Counted from the first letter of the stretch, positions 1 to 7,247 are shown. The stretch: 16,886 nucleotides of DNA from Armatimonadota bacterium (GCA_026419315.1 JANZZQ010000011.1:1-16886), one strand, 5' to 3'. Notes: generated by a model not told the origin, from the letters alone. A program made the numbers and translations.

Positions 1-19
1 AGATGTGTATAAGAGACAG
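1..19. other. Sequencing adapter remnant (Tn5 mosaic end)
   Basis: The first 19 bases read AGATGTGTATAAGAGACAG. This is the hyperactive Tn5 transposase mosaic-end sequence used in tagmentation (Nextera-type) library kits. It sits exactly at the edge of the window and is followed at once by unrelated sequence, as expected for an untrimmed read end carried into an assembly. It should be treated as artificial and not as part of the organism's genome. Confidence 0.95.
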
Positions 20-108
20 CCGTTAACCAAGCAAAAGTCTTCATTGATCCGACGGCTCGGCTTCAACCCACCTTCAGCAGCACTTTCGGCATTCCAGGTC
101 AGGTTTGA
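20..108 (+). other. Possible 3' end of a truncated gene, unproven
   Basis: In the frame starting at 22 there are 28 codons without a stop, ending in TGA at 106-108, and the last residues read STFGIPGQV. The frame starting at 20 is also open, to a stop near 115, so frame choice is ambiguous. An open stretch this short is not unlikely by chance. If real, it would be the tail of a plus-strand gene convergent with the epimerase gene that ends at 221, cut off by the contig edge. I do not recognise a family. Confidence 0.15.
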
Positions 109-134
109 AATATGACTTACACAATTTGAGGTCG

Positions 135-165
135 TTTCGTAGGGGCAGTTGATGCCTGCCCGAAA
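135..165. repeat. Palindromic element, possibly a dispersed REP-like repeat
   Basis: A stem GGGCAG (143-148) pairs with CTGCCC (156-161) around a 7-base loop. It is extended by TTTC (135-138) pairing with GAAA (162-165), with GTAG bulged on one side. It lies in the noncoding stretch downstream of the minus-strand epimerase gene. There is no T-run on either side, so it is not a classical terminator. Its AGGGGCA...TGCC...CG core resembles 1279-1294 in the next intergenic gap, which suggests a small mobile or REP-like palindrome. That kinship is inferred from two short matches only. Confidence 0.35.
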
Positions 166-220
166 AGGCGTAACACCACTCGGATTCCATCCAACACATC
201 GTTGAAAGGCGAAAGGATTG

Positions 221-1222
221 TCAGCAAATCCAGGATTTTGAAAACCCACCTGTCATTAATTGCCTATCCTTGTTGCGAAACCAAGAAATTGTTTGCTTCA
301 GACCTTCCTCAAGGGAAACGCTGGGTTGGTAGCCAAGCAAATTTTGAGCCTTAGAGATGTCGGCAAGTGAGTGACGGACATCCCCTGGACGGGGTGGTGC
401 GTAAACTGGTTCAATATGGTCAACTCCGACCAATGAACGAATGAGCCGAAAAAGTTCGTTGACTGAAGTTTGCTTGCCTGCCCCCACATTGAAAACTTCG
501 CCAGCAACACCCTCTGCTTTTGCGGCAAGCAAGTTTGCTTGAACGCAATTCTCCACGAAAGTGAAGTCGCGGGTTTGTTCGCCATCACCGTAGACCGTTG
601 GCGGCTCGCCCCGAAGCAATGCCGTTATAAAGCGGGGGATGACGGCTGCATACTGAGAAGTTGGGTCTTGGCGCGGTCCGAAAATGTTAAAGTAGCGCAA
701 GCTAACGGTCTCTAAACCGTAAAGTTCCCAAAAGAGCCTGCACAGGTGCTCACCAATGAGTTTGCTTAGGGCGTATGGTGATTTAGGGTTTGGTGTCATG
801 TCTTCCCTTTTAGGGAGCGTTGGCGTGTCGCCGTAGACAGAGGAAGATGAAGCAAAAACCACTCGCCTAACACCAGCGTCTCGGGCAGCGAGAAGCAAAA
901 GCAAAGTCCCGGTAGTGTTGACCTGATGAGTTGTCAATGGGTCTTCAACCGAACGGATGACAGAAGGGATTGCCCCTTGGTGGAAAATGAGTTCGACGCC
1001 TTCAACCGCGCGCCTTACAGTTCGCGGTTCGGTTAAACTGCCTTCAATCAACTCAATTTCGCCCCGATCAAGCAGGTGGGCGATGTTTTCGCGTTTGCCC
1101 GTGGAAAAATCGTCAAGGACGCGAACTTTAGCTCCAAGCTCAACGAGCTTGTCAACAAGATGCGAACCAATGAAACCTGCACCACCTGTGACCAAAACCG
1201 ATGCGTTTTGCCATTCGTTCAC
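221..1222 (-). CDS. NAD-dependent UDP-sugar 4-epimerase (extended SDR family, WbpP/GalE-like)
   Basis: This 333-residue extended short-chain dehydrogenase probably flips the C4 hydroxyl of a UDP-hexose or UDP-N-acetylhexosamine, using bound NAD, for surface glycan synthesis in the cytoplasm. The NAD-binding GGAGFIG glycine motif is at residues 13-19, a serine run SSSS at 125-128 lies before VYGD, and the catalytic YxxxK is Tyr150/Lys154. RYFNIFGPRQ follows, as in the UDP-GlcNAc 4-epimerase (WbpP/TviC) branch. The serine-type active site, in place of the TSE seen in its two upstream neighbours, favours epimerase over decarboxylase or dehydratase. The start is GTG at 1222; an AAGGGG ribosome site lies about 9 bases upstream, and the nearby ATG at 1224 is out of frame. 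It is the last gene of a three-gene minus-strand set, 112 bases after the previous stop. The exact substrate cannot be read from sequence; UDP-xylose/UDP-arabinose epimerisation is a possible alternative because the decarboxylase is in the same set. Confidence 0.88.
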   Translation of the reverse strand: MNEWQNASVLVTGGAGFIGSHLVDKLVELGAKVRVLDDFSTGKRENIAHLLDRGEIELIEGSLTEPRTVRRAVEGVELIFHQGAIPSVIRSVEDPLTTHQVNTTGTLLLLLAARDAGVRRVVFASSSSVYGDTPTLPKREDMTPNPKSPYALSKLIGEHLCRLFWELYGLETVSLRYFNIFGPRQDPTSQYAAVIPRFITALLRGEPPTVYGDGEQTRDFTFVENCVQANLLAAKAEGVAGEVFNVGAGKQTSVNELFRLIRSLVGVDHIEPVYAPPRPGDVRHSLADISKAQNLLGYQPSVSLEEGLKQTISWFRNKDRQLMTGGFSKSWIC

Positions 1223-1278
1223 ATCTCATCCCCTTTCCTTCCTTCGCAGAGTTTGCGGCGAAAATTGTCAACTTCCAA

Positions 1279-1306
1279 GGGGCACTGTTGCCCGTAAAGG
1301 GCAGTG
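1279..1306. repeat. Imperfect inverted repeat between two SDR genes
   Basis: GGGCA-CTGT-TGCCC can form one small hairpin, and GCCC-GTAAA-GGGC (1290-1302), flanked by CACT (1283-1286) and AGTG (1303-1306), forms an alternative longer one. The two are mutually exclusive. It lies in the 112-base gap between the second and third genes of the minus-strand set. Possible roles are a processing or attenuation hairpin, or a decayed copy of the palindrome near position 150. There is no T-tract, so I do not call it a terminator. Confidence 0.3.
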
Positions 1307-1334
1307 ACGCTTTAAGCCTTTGATAGGCTCGATG

Positions 1335-2318
1335 CTACCTGCTCAACACCAATAGACGTTGCCGTTCGTATTCTATGACCCGCTCTAAAATCCCGTTCAA
1401 GTCGAGAGTTGGTTGGTAGCCAATGGCTTGGCGGATTTTTGAGATATCGGGGACACGGTAGCGAATGTCTTCAAAGTCTGGACCGTAGGCTTGTTCGTAA
1501 GGCACATAGACAATTTCCGAGTTGCTATTGGTCATCTCTTTAACGCGATAGGCGAGTTCCTCGATCGTGATAGGTTCATCGTTGCCGACATTGAAGACCT
1601 CACCTTCAAGCCCTGGAGTTTCCATCAAACCGATGAGCGCGCGAACAGTATCCCCAACCCAGCAAAAACTTCGGACTTGCTTGCCGTCACCGTAGACTGT
1701 GATTGGTTCGCCCATCAGCGCTTGCTGGACGAAGCGGGGAACGACCATGCCGTAAACGGGAGTTTGTCTTGGTCCAACCGTGTTGAAGATGCGAGCGATG
1801 ACGACAGGTAGTCCTTTTTGACGCCAATAGGCTCGAGCAAAGTATTCGTCAATGGCTTTCGAGCAGGCGTAGCCCCAACGAAGTGCTGTTCCCAAAGTTA
1901 TGTCGTCAGTTTCAGAAAACTTCACCTGCCCATCGTGAACATCCTTGCCGTAAACTTCCGAGGTTGATGCCAGGAGAACTTTACAGCCATAACGCAGCGC
2001 TAACCTGAGGACATTTTCCGTCCCCCTGACATTTATCTCAAGGGTTCTGAGCGGGTCTTGAACGACCAACCTGACGCCAACGGCGGCTGCGAGATGGTAA
2101 ACTTTGCAGCAATAGCTCATCACCTCATCAAGTTTTTGCTCGTCGAGGATATCGCCTTCAACGAAATGGAAGCGCGGGTTACAAAATAAGTGCTGGATGT
2201 TTTGCAAGCTTCCCGTTGATAAATTGTCAATGACCCAAACTTCTTCCCCCCGCTTAAGCAAAGCCTCAACGAGATGCGAACCTATGAACCCGGCGCCTCC
2301 AGTGACCAAGACCGCCAT
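1335..2318 (-). CDS. NAD-dependent epimerase/dehydratase (extended SDR), sugar-nucleotide modifying
   Basis: This 327-residue enzyme has the Rossmann GGAGFIG motif near the N-terminus (residues 7-13 from the chosen ATG), STSEVYG with the T-S-E triad at 119-121, and YxxxK at Tyr150/Lys154. RIFNTVGPRQ and TVYGDGKQVRSF follow, as in nucleotide-sugar SDRs. The TSE triad resembles UDP-glucuronate decarboxylases and dehydratases. The later PYEQAYG...FED...RVPDISK region fits a broad group usually annotated only as NAD-dependent epimerase, so substrate and reaction are open. I chose ATG at 2318 over the in-frame GTG at 2327: the AAGGAG ribosome site sits 10 bases before the ATG but only 1 base before the GTG. 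It begins 40 bases after the stop of the decarboxylase gene, so the two are very likely co-transcribed. It probably acts on the same UDP-sugar pool. Confidence 0.85.
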   Translation of the reverse strand: MAVLVTGGAGFIGSHLVEALLKRGEEVWVIDNLSTGSLQNIQHLFCNPRFHFVEGDILDEQKLDEVMSYCCKVYHLAAAVGVRLVVQDPLRTLEINVRGTENVLRLALRYGCKVLLASTSEVYGKDVHDGQVKFSETDDITLGTALRWGYACSKAIDEYFARAYWRQKGLPVVIARIFNTVGPRQTPVYGMVVPRFVQQALMGEPITVYGDGKQVRSFCWVGDTVRALIGLMETPGLEGEVFNVGNDEPITIEELAYRVKEMTNSNSEIVYVPYEQAYGPDFEDIRYRVPDISKIRQAIGYQPTLDLNGILERVIEYERQRLLVLSR

Positions 2319-2358
2319 CAGAACCACACTCCTTTTCTTGAGCGAGGGTAGTGTTTGG

Positions 2359-3318
2359 TCAAGTAAGCCCTAACTCCTGTTTGAAGTAAGGGATTGTCCA
2401 TTCAATTGCCTCCCTCAGCGAGACTTTTGGCGACCAACCCAAGATTTTTTGAGCCTTTGTGATATCCGGCCGGCGTTGTTTGGGGTCGTCTTTAGGGAGT
2501 GGGCAGAAAACTATTGGGCTGTTGCTGCCAGTGACCTCTTTGACGAGACGGGCAAATTCAAGGACAGTGATTTCCTCTGGGTTTCCCAGGTTGAAAACTC
2601 GCGTGAGTTCATCGGCATCTTCTGGTGGTGTCCATTCCATCACCTTTATCACGCCATCGATTAGGTCATCAACATAGCAAAAACTCCGGGTTTGTGAGCC
2701 GTCGCCGTAAACGGTAATGGGTTCCCCCTTAAGGGCTTGACAAATAAAGTTCGGGAAAACACGACCATCGTCAAGCCTCATGCGAGGACCGACTGTGTTG
2801 AAGATACGGACGATTCTGACATCTATGCCGTGTTGCCGCCAATAAGCCATTGTCAAGGCTTCGGCAAAACGCTTCGCTTCGTCGTAACAAGACCTTGGTC
2901 CAATGGGATTGACGTTGCCCCAGTAGCTTTCAGGTTGAGGGTGAACTTCTGGGTCGCCGTAAACTTCGGATGTTGAAGCCAAAAGGAACTTTGCCTTGTG
3001 GGCTTTTGCCAAACCAAGCATGTGGTAAGTTCCGAGCCCTCCAACCTTGAGGGTGTGAATTGGATTGGCCGCGTAGTCCCTGGGGCTTGCGGGACTTGCG
3101 AAATGAAGCACCCAGTCAACTTTCTCGGCGATGTAAAAAGGCTGAGTGATATCGTAACGGAAGAAAATGAAGTGAGGGTGGTTAAGCAAGTGGGCGATGT
3201 TCTTCTCGCGCCCAGTCAATAAACTGTCAAGGCAAATGACAGTGTGCCCTTCGGAGATCAGACGGTCGCAAATATGCGAACCGAGAAAACCTGCACCTCC
3301 AGTGACTAAAACCCGCAT
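2359..3318 (-). CDS. uxs: UDP-glucuronate decarboxylase (UDP-xylose synthase)
   Basis: This 319-residue extended SDR converts UDP-glucuronate to UDP-xylose and CO2 through an NAD-bound 4-keto intermediate in the cytoplasm. The family signature is almost complete: GGAGFLG at 7-13, HFASPASP near 72-79, STSEVYGDP with Thr116/Ser117/Glu118, HPQPESYWG, NVNPIGPRSCYDEAK with the catalytic pair Tyr145/Lys149, then RIFNTVGPRM and DGRVFPNFI. These blocks separate UXS from generic epimerases, and length matches bacterial UXS proteins. ATG at 3318 is preceded by GAGGAGG with 7-base spacing, so the start is secure. It is first in the minus-strand set and diverges from hrcA. The product, UDP-xylose, could be passed to the downstream epimerases (for example to UDP-arabinose) and used for glycan decoration; that pathway link is inference. 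Confidence 0.95.
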   Translation of the reverse strand: MRVLVTGGAGFLGSHICDRLISEGHTVICLDSLLTGREKNIAHLLNHPHFIFFRYDITQPFYIAEKVDWVLHFASPASPRDYAANPIHTLKVGGLGTYHMLGLAKAHKAKFLLASTSEVYGDPEVHPQPESYWGNVNPIGPRSCYDEAKRFAEALTMAYWRQHGIDVRIVRIFNTVGPRMRLDDGRVFPNFICQALKGEPITVYGDGSQTRSFCYVDDLIDGVIKVMEWTPPEDADELTRVFNLGNPEEITVLEFARLVKEVTGSNSPIVFCPLPKDDPKQRRPDITKAQKILGWSPKVSLREAIEWTIPYFKQELGLT

Positions 3319-3638
3319 CTGATATCCTCCTCAACGAGCTTGCTCAAAGTCCCAAAATCTTTTTTACCGCCACAAGTTTCGCTCTTGCAATGATAGCACA
3401 CTCGCCTGAGCGTTGAGGGGCTAAAACCGCCCGAGAATTTGCCGGTTAGGTTCGCAGTTGATCGCGAAGCGCTTGATAAATGGACATTACTGCAGCTTAA
3501 ATTGACCGTTTGCAGAGCAACGACACTCTAACCTGTTTCGTGTTTCTTGGGAATTGAGATGGAAACGCGCTACTTCTTCGGAACGATACCCCGCAAGGCG
3601 TGGCAAAATAAAAGCTGAACGCCCGCGAGGTGATCTTC
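3319..3638. promoter_or_regulatory. Divergent intergenic region between uxs and hrcA
   Basis: These 320 bases separate two divergent genes, so promoters for both must lie here. On the minus strand TGCTATCAT (complement of 3390-3398) looks like an extended -10, but no good -35 is present. On the plus strand I see TTGACC at about 3504 without a convincing -10 at proper spacing, and a TGGCAAAAT-like extended -10 near 3602. Several short inverted repeats are present, including TTCGC...GCGAA near 3451-3470. No open frame here looks like a gene. Confidence 0.4.
3394..3424. promoter_or_regulatory. CIRCE-like imperfect inverted repeat, possible HrcA operator
   Basis: TAGCACACTC (3394-3403), an 11-base spacer and GAGGGGCTAA (3415-3424) resemble the CIRCE operator halves TTAGCACTC and GAGTGCTAA, with one inserted base and mismatches. 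The element overlaps the putative minus-strand -10 of the uxs set and lies about 215 bases upstream of hrcA. The match is degenerate and the position relative to hrcA is unusually distant. Autoregulation by HrcA is therefore only a possibility. Confidence 0.25.
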
Positions 3639-4700
3639 ATGTCCTTGCGGAAGGAACCGATTCTCACTGAACGGCGAAAGCGGATTTTGGGAGCAGTTGT
3701 TGACTTGCATGTCAAAACGGCTCAACCTGTAGGTTCAAAGGCGGTTGTTTTGGAGTATCGGCTCAACATCAGCCCTGCGACGGTTCGTTTGGAGTTCGGT
3801 ATTTTGGAGCGAATGGGCTTGATTTTTCAGCCGCACACTTCTGCGGGTCGTGTCCCTTCTGATTTCGGTTACCGTGTTTTCGTTGATGAAGTTTTGCGCA
3901 TCCGTCCCCTATCACCTTACAAGCTTCGCCTATGGGAGCAAAGGTTGTCACAACGCTATGGCGAAGTTAGGGATTTGCTTCAAGCTGCTTGCCGGTTATT
4001 GAGTCAATGCACCGACTACGCTTCATGGGCGATACTGCCCCGCCGCGAAACGGAAGTCGTAAGGGGCATTCATTTCAGCCTCCTCCCGGACCGCCGCGTC
4101 GTTGCAATTCTTTTGGGGCACCGGTTAATCCACAAAGCCTTCGTGGTTTCGGAATCCTTTGAACCTAATCAGTGGCAACAGGCTGCCAATTGGTTGAACA
4201 ATCGCTTGAACCAAGTTCCCATCTCAACCTTGCTCCAAACCGATTGGTCTCATTGGGAGACATCAGAGACCCACCATAATCCCATCTTCCCGCTCGCTTT
4301 CAAGTTGGTTCAGAAGTTAGCGGAGGAGGTTTGGCAGTCTGAGATTTGGATGGAAGGATTGTCAAGGCTTTTGGATGAACCTGAATTTCAGAACTTGGAG
4401 CGAGCCCAGCGCCTTATCGCTTTCTGGGAGACCCCCCAGAAGTTGGCTGTTTTGTGCGAATCTCTCATGAACAAAGTAACCGCCCCTGTCCCAAAGGCGT
4501 GGGTTATCATTGGTTCGGAAATCCCGTTTGCTGAACTTTGCGATTGTAGCATAGTCGCTGCACCTTGTTTCGCCGGCGATTACCCTTTCGGCATGATAGG
4601 AATTCTTGGTCCGAAACGGATGAGGTATTCTTCAGCGATTCCTACCGTTGAGGGAATCGCCACTTTGGCGTCTCAAGCATTGACAGCAATGCTGAGTTGA
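3639..4700 (+). CDS. hrcA: Heat-inducible transcription repressor HrcA
   Basis: HrcA represses chaperone genes by binding CIRCE operators as a dimer, and is known in other bacteria to need GroEL for activity. The N-terminal winged helix covers about residues 5-85. It includes LTERRKRIL, QPVGSKAVV, the recognition segment SPATVRLEFGILE, and the hallmark PHTSAGRVPSDFGYR starting at residue 65. The central and C-terminal GAF-like dimer domain ends with PFGMIGILGPKRMRYSSAIP, which matches the family's late conserved block. At 353 residues it is close to the normal 340-350. ATG at 3639 is chosen over GTG at 3630 because GAGGTGA is spaced 5 bases from the ATG. No grpE, dnaK, dnaJ or groESL gene is next to it. 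Instead it leads a run with a DNA glycosylase and yebC, so its targets must be elsewhere. Confidence 0.92.
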   Translation: MSLRKEPILTERRKRILGAVVDLHVKTAQPVGSKAVVLEYRLNISPATVRLEFGILERMGLIFQPHTSAGRVPSDFGYRVFVDEVLRIRPLSPYKLRLWEQRLSQRYGEVRDLLQAACRLLSQCTDYASWAILPRRETEVVRGIHFSLLPDRRVVAILLGHRLIHKAFVVSESFEPNQWQQAANWLNNRLNQVPISTLLQTDWSHWETSETHHNPIFPLAFKLVQKLAEEVWQSEIWMEGLSRLLDEPEFQNLERAQRLIAFWETPQKLAVLCESLMNKVTAPVPKAWVIIGSEIPFAELCDCSIVAAPCFAGDYPFGMIGILGPKRMRYSSAIPTVEGIATLASQALTAMLS

Positions 4701-4751
4701 AAGGGAAGTGGCATAATCTGATTGAAACCGTCTTCGCTTGGAGGAGTGGTG

Positions 4752-5363
4752 ATGGTCAAGCAAAATGAGCGTTTGGCTGCCCTTGAAGAGTTGCACCAGC
4801 AAATCTTAGTTTGCACGAAGTGCCCGTTGGCAATGGGGCGAACCCAAGCTGTCCCAGGAGAGGGTAATCCCAATGCGAAGGTTATGTTCATCGGGGAAGC
4901 TCCCGGGGAACAAGAGGACCTGCAGGGGAAACCTTTCGTCGGCCCTGCGGGGAGGTTTCTAAACGAACTTTTGGCTCTGGCTGGTTTGAATCGTGAGGAT
5001 GTTTTCATCACCAACACTGTCAAGTGCCGACCGCCAAATAATCGGACACCGACTAACGACGAGATGGCTGCGTGTCACCCTTACTTGGAAGCACAAATAG
5101 CCCTCATCCGTCCGAAAGTGATTTGCTTGCTTGGAGCGGCAGCGTTAAAAGCGGTTTTGCCAGAACTGAAAATGACTATATCCCAAGTCCATGGACAAGC
5201 GTTCACGAAAAGCGGCATTGTTTTTGTCCCGTTGTTTCACCCGGCGGCAGCTCTTCATCAACCCAAATGGAAGGATGTGCTGAGGCAAGACATGCTCAAA
5301 CTCAAAGGACTACTGTCACAGGTCTTAACGGAAGAGGAACGATCCCTTGTTTCATGGAGGTGA
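4752..5363 (+). CDS. Uracil-DNA glycosylase, family 4 (Fe-S type)
   Basis: This enzyme removes uracil from DNA after cytosine deamination, starting base-excision repair. Family 4 is common in thermophiles. From the chosen ATG (203 residues), the four cysteines expected to bind the [4Fe-4S] cluster are Cys21, Cys24, Cys92 and Cys108. Motif A, GEAPGEQED, lies at 48-56 and the late motif HPAAAL begins at His162. The segment GKPFVGPAGRFLNELL is typical of the family. A longer reading frame starts at TTG 4722, but GGAGGAG at 4740-4746 with 5-base spacing points to ATG 4752. It follows hrcA by 51 bases. Its TGA stop lies inside the ribosome site of yebC, which indicates coupled translation. Nothing in the sequence suggests loss of activity. 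Confidence 0.93.
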   Translation: MVKQNERLAALEELHQQILVCTKCPLAMGRTQAVPGEGNPNAKVMFIGEAPGEQEDLQGKPFVGPAGRFLNELLALAGLNREDVFITNTVKCRPPNNRTPTNDEMAACHPYLEAQIALIRPKVICLLGAAALKAVLPELKMTISQVHGQAFTKSGIVFVPLFHPAAALHQPKWKDVLRQDMLKLKGLLSQVLTEEERSLVSWR

Positions 5364-5369
5364 AGGCAA

Positions 5370-6125
5370 ATGGCTGGTCACTCCAAATGGCACAACATTC
5401 GAGTCCGAAAGATGAAGCAAGACTTGGTTCGCGGGAGGCTTTTTGGTAAACTCGCTCGTGAAATCACTGTCGCTGCGCGCTTAGGTGGTGGCGACCCAAA
5501 TTCCAACCCTCGGCTCAGAGCCGCCATTGACAGGGCGAAGGAACATGGAATGCCAATGGATAACATTGAACGAGCCATCAAAAAGGGAACGGGTGAACTT
5601 GAAGGCGAGCATTACGAAGAGGTTATCTATGAAGGTTACGGTCCAGGCGGCGTCGCTATCTTGATTGAAGCGTTGACAGATAACCGAAATCGAACCACTT
5701 CCGAATTGAGGCGGCTCTTCCAAAAGCATGGCGGTAGCCTTTCTGAGGCAGGAAGTGTGGCTTGGGTGTTTGAGAAAAAAGCCCTTGTGATCGTTGATGC
5801 CAGTGTGGTGGATGAAGACTCAATCATCGCCTGTGCTTTGGAAGCAGGTGCGGACGATGTCCAGAGAAAGGATGGAACCTACGAAATCGTCGCTGAGCCC
5901 AAACAACTCCAAGCTATCAAGGCATCCCTCGACCAATGTGGAATACCTTATCAACTTGCCACCATCACGAACTTGCCTAAAACCGTTGTTCGTGTGGAAG
6001 GGGAAGAAGCCCGCAGGCTATTGGCTTTGCTCCGCGATTTGGAAGACCACGATGATGTCCAAAACGTCAGCGCCAACTTCGATGTCCCTGACGAATTGCT
6101 TGAAGAAATGGGTGAAGCTGCGTAA
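5370..6125 (+). CDS. yebC: YebC/PmpR family protein (TACO1-like)
   Basis: This is a full-length 251-residue member of the YebC/PmpR/TACO1 family. It opens with the diagnostic MAGHSKWHNIRVRK, followed by LFGKLAREITVAAR, GGGDPNSNPRLRAAI and the DNIERAIKKGTGE block. Family members were long annotated as transcription regulators. More recent work on relatives points to a role in helping ribosomes through stalling sequences, so both readings should be kept open. The acidic C-terminus (DDVQNVSANFDVPDELLEEMGEAA) is usual. ATG at 5370 follows GGAGGTGA at 5356-5363 by 6 bases, and that site overlaps the glycosylase stop codon, so the gene is translationally coupled. In many bacteria yebC neighbours ruvC; here that partner is absent from the visible region. 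Confidence 0.95.
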   Translation: MAGHSKWHNIRVRKMKQDLVRGRLFGKLAREITVAARLGGGDPNSNPRLRAAIDRAKEHGMPMDNIERAIKKGTGELEGEHYEEVIYEGYGPGGVAILIEALTDNRNRTTSELRRLFQKHGGSLSEAGSVAWVFEKKALVIVDASVVDEDSIIACALEAGADDVQRKDGTYEIVAEPKQLQAIKASLDQCGIPYQLATITNLPKTVVRVEGEEARRLLALLRDLEDHDDVQNVSANFDVPDELLEEMGEAA

Positions 6126-6197
6126 TGACACTTCAAGCGTTCGTGGAAGGAGGGCTGCAGATCGATTGCTTTGAGTTGTCAAGGAGGTGCTCTTTTC

Positions 6198-7247
6198 ATG
6201 CGTTTCGTCCAAATCTTCCTCCCAGTTGCCTTGTTGATTGGGCTTTCGGGTTGTGGGGGGCGAAAGCCCATTGCTGTGGTTGGCGGCAGGGCTATCACTT
6301 ACAACGATTACAAGGAGGCAATGGAGCGCTACTATGGTGCACGAACTCTGAGGTGGCTGATACAGCACCAACTTCTGCTCCTCGCAAACGAAAAGCAGAA
6401 ATTGGTCAGCGACAAGGAAGTCGAACGAGAATACAAAAACTTCATTAGGCTCAATGGATTTGAGGACGAGCGACAATTCCTCGCTTTTTTAGCGAGGCAA
6501 GGGATGACAAAGGAAGGGGTGCTTGAGGACATCAAACATAACCTCGTTTTGCTGAAGTTGCGTGAGAAACAAACGAAAGTTGACGACAGAACCCTCGAGC
6601 AGTTTTTCAAGCGAAACTGGGTGATGTTCGCACAACCGCCGACGGGAGAGCCACCGACGGTTCGTTGCTTTCTCTTTCAAAGCCGTGACCGAAAAGCGTT
6701 GGAGAAAGTCAAGGCTTTGATTCAACAGGGGGAAGACATACGCAAGGTTGCCTATGACTTTTACAAAGACAACCCCCAACTCAGGAGCACGCGGGGAGAG
6801 GTCACAATCACGCTCCCCCTTTTCATCGACCCTCACCAACCGCCGCCTTTGCCCCCAACACTTTTGAACTTGCTTGCGCGTGATGCGCCTTTGAACCAAC
6901 TTCACGGTCCCGTTCATGTCAAGGAAGCCAACTTTTGGGTTTTGGTTAAGGTCCTTGAGCGCAAGAGGGCGTTCGTGTTGCCATTTGAAGAGATTAAGCG
7001 TGAAGTCAAAGCAGCATATGTGCAGCTCTTCGGACCACCACCTGAGTTCGTTTTTCAACAACTTGCCAGAGAATTCTCGATTTCAGTCCGCGACCCTCGC
7101 TACAAGTTTCTTGAAGACGAGATTAGGACAAGGACAATGATTGAACGCCCGTCAGTCTTTCAACCTCCAGCAGAAGCGCCGGGACCAACTCGACCGCCAA
7201 GCCAGGAAGGAGGGAGGCTGGAACAGCGTGAGCAAAGCGCACAATAA
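6198..7247 (+). CDS. SurA/PrsA-like periplasmic folding lipoprotein, parvulin domain degenerate
   Basis: This 349-residue protein has a lipoprotein signal: positive start MRFVQ, a hydrophobic core, and lipobox LSGC with the modified Cys19. Residues 26-135 are helical and resemble the SurA N-terminal chaperone module (VVGGRAITYNDYKEAM and DKEVEREYKNFI). About 153-254 resemble a parvulin fold, where the usual ARHILV opening is TVRCFLF and the usual GGDLG is RGEVT. The expected catalytic His and Gly-rich blocks are therefore missing, and chaperone function without isomerase activity is likely. A proline-rich tail covers about 317-349. ATG at 6198 has AAGGAGGTG 8 bases upstream, better than the longer TTG start at 6171. 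It lies 72 bases after yebC, and its end overlaps the mazG start by 20 bases. Family placement rests on domain layout and is weaker than for the neighbours. Confidence 0.75.
   Translation: MRFVQIFLPVALLIGLSGCGGRKPIAVVGGRAITYNDYKEAMERYYGARTLRWLIQHQLLLLANEKQKLVSDKEVEREYKNFIRLNGFEDERQFLAFLARQGMTKEGVLEDIKHNLVLLKLREKQTKVDDRTLEQFFKRNWVMFAQPPTGEPPTVRCFLFQSRDRKALEKVKALIQQGEDIRKVAYDFYKDNPQLRSTRGEVTITLPLFIDPHQPPPLPPTLLNLLARDAPLNQLHGPVHVKEANFWVLVKVLERKRAFVLPFEEIKREVKAAYVQLFGPPPEFVFQQLAREFSISVRDPRYKFLEDEIRTRTMIERPSVFQPPAEAPGPTRPPSQEGGRLEQREQSAQ

Noticed and set aside
957..1307. Plus-strand frame of 116 codons inside the epimerase gene
   Set aside because: Shadow of the conserved NAD-binding region on the minus strand; no family features.
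3497..3715. Minus-strand open frame of 72 codons in the hrcA upstream region
   Set aside because: It overlaps the hrcA start codon region and has Arg/Ser-rich random composition with no ribosome site. The spacer is better explained as regulatory DNA.
6018..6476. Open frame of 152 codons antisense across the yebC/lipoprotein junction
   Set aside because: It crosses two well-supported plus-strand genes and shows no protein signature.
6489..7061. Open frame of 190 codons antisense to the SurA-like gene
   Set aside because: No ribosome site or domain; the plus-strand gene has a lipobox, a good ribosome site and operon context.
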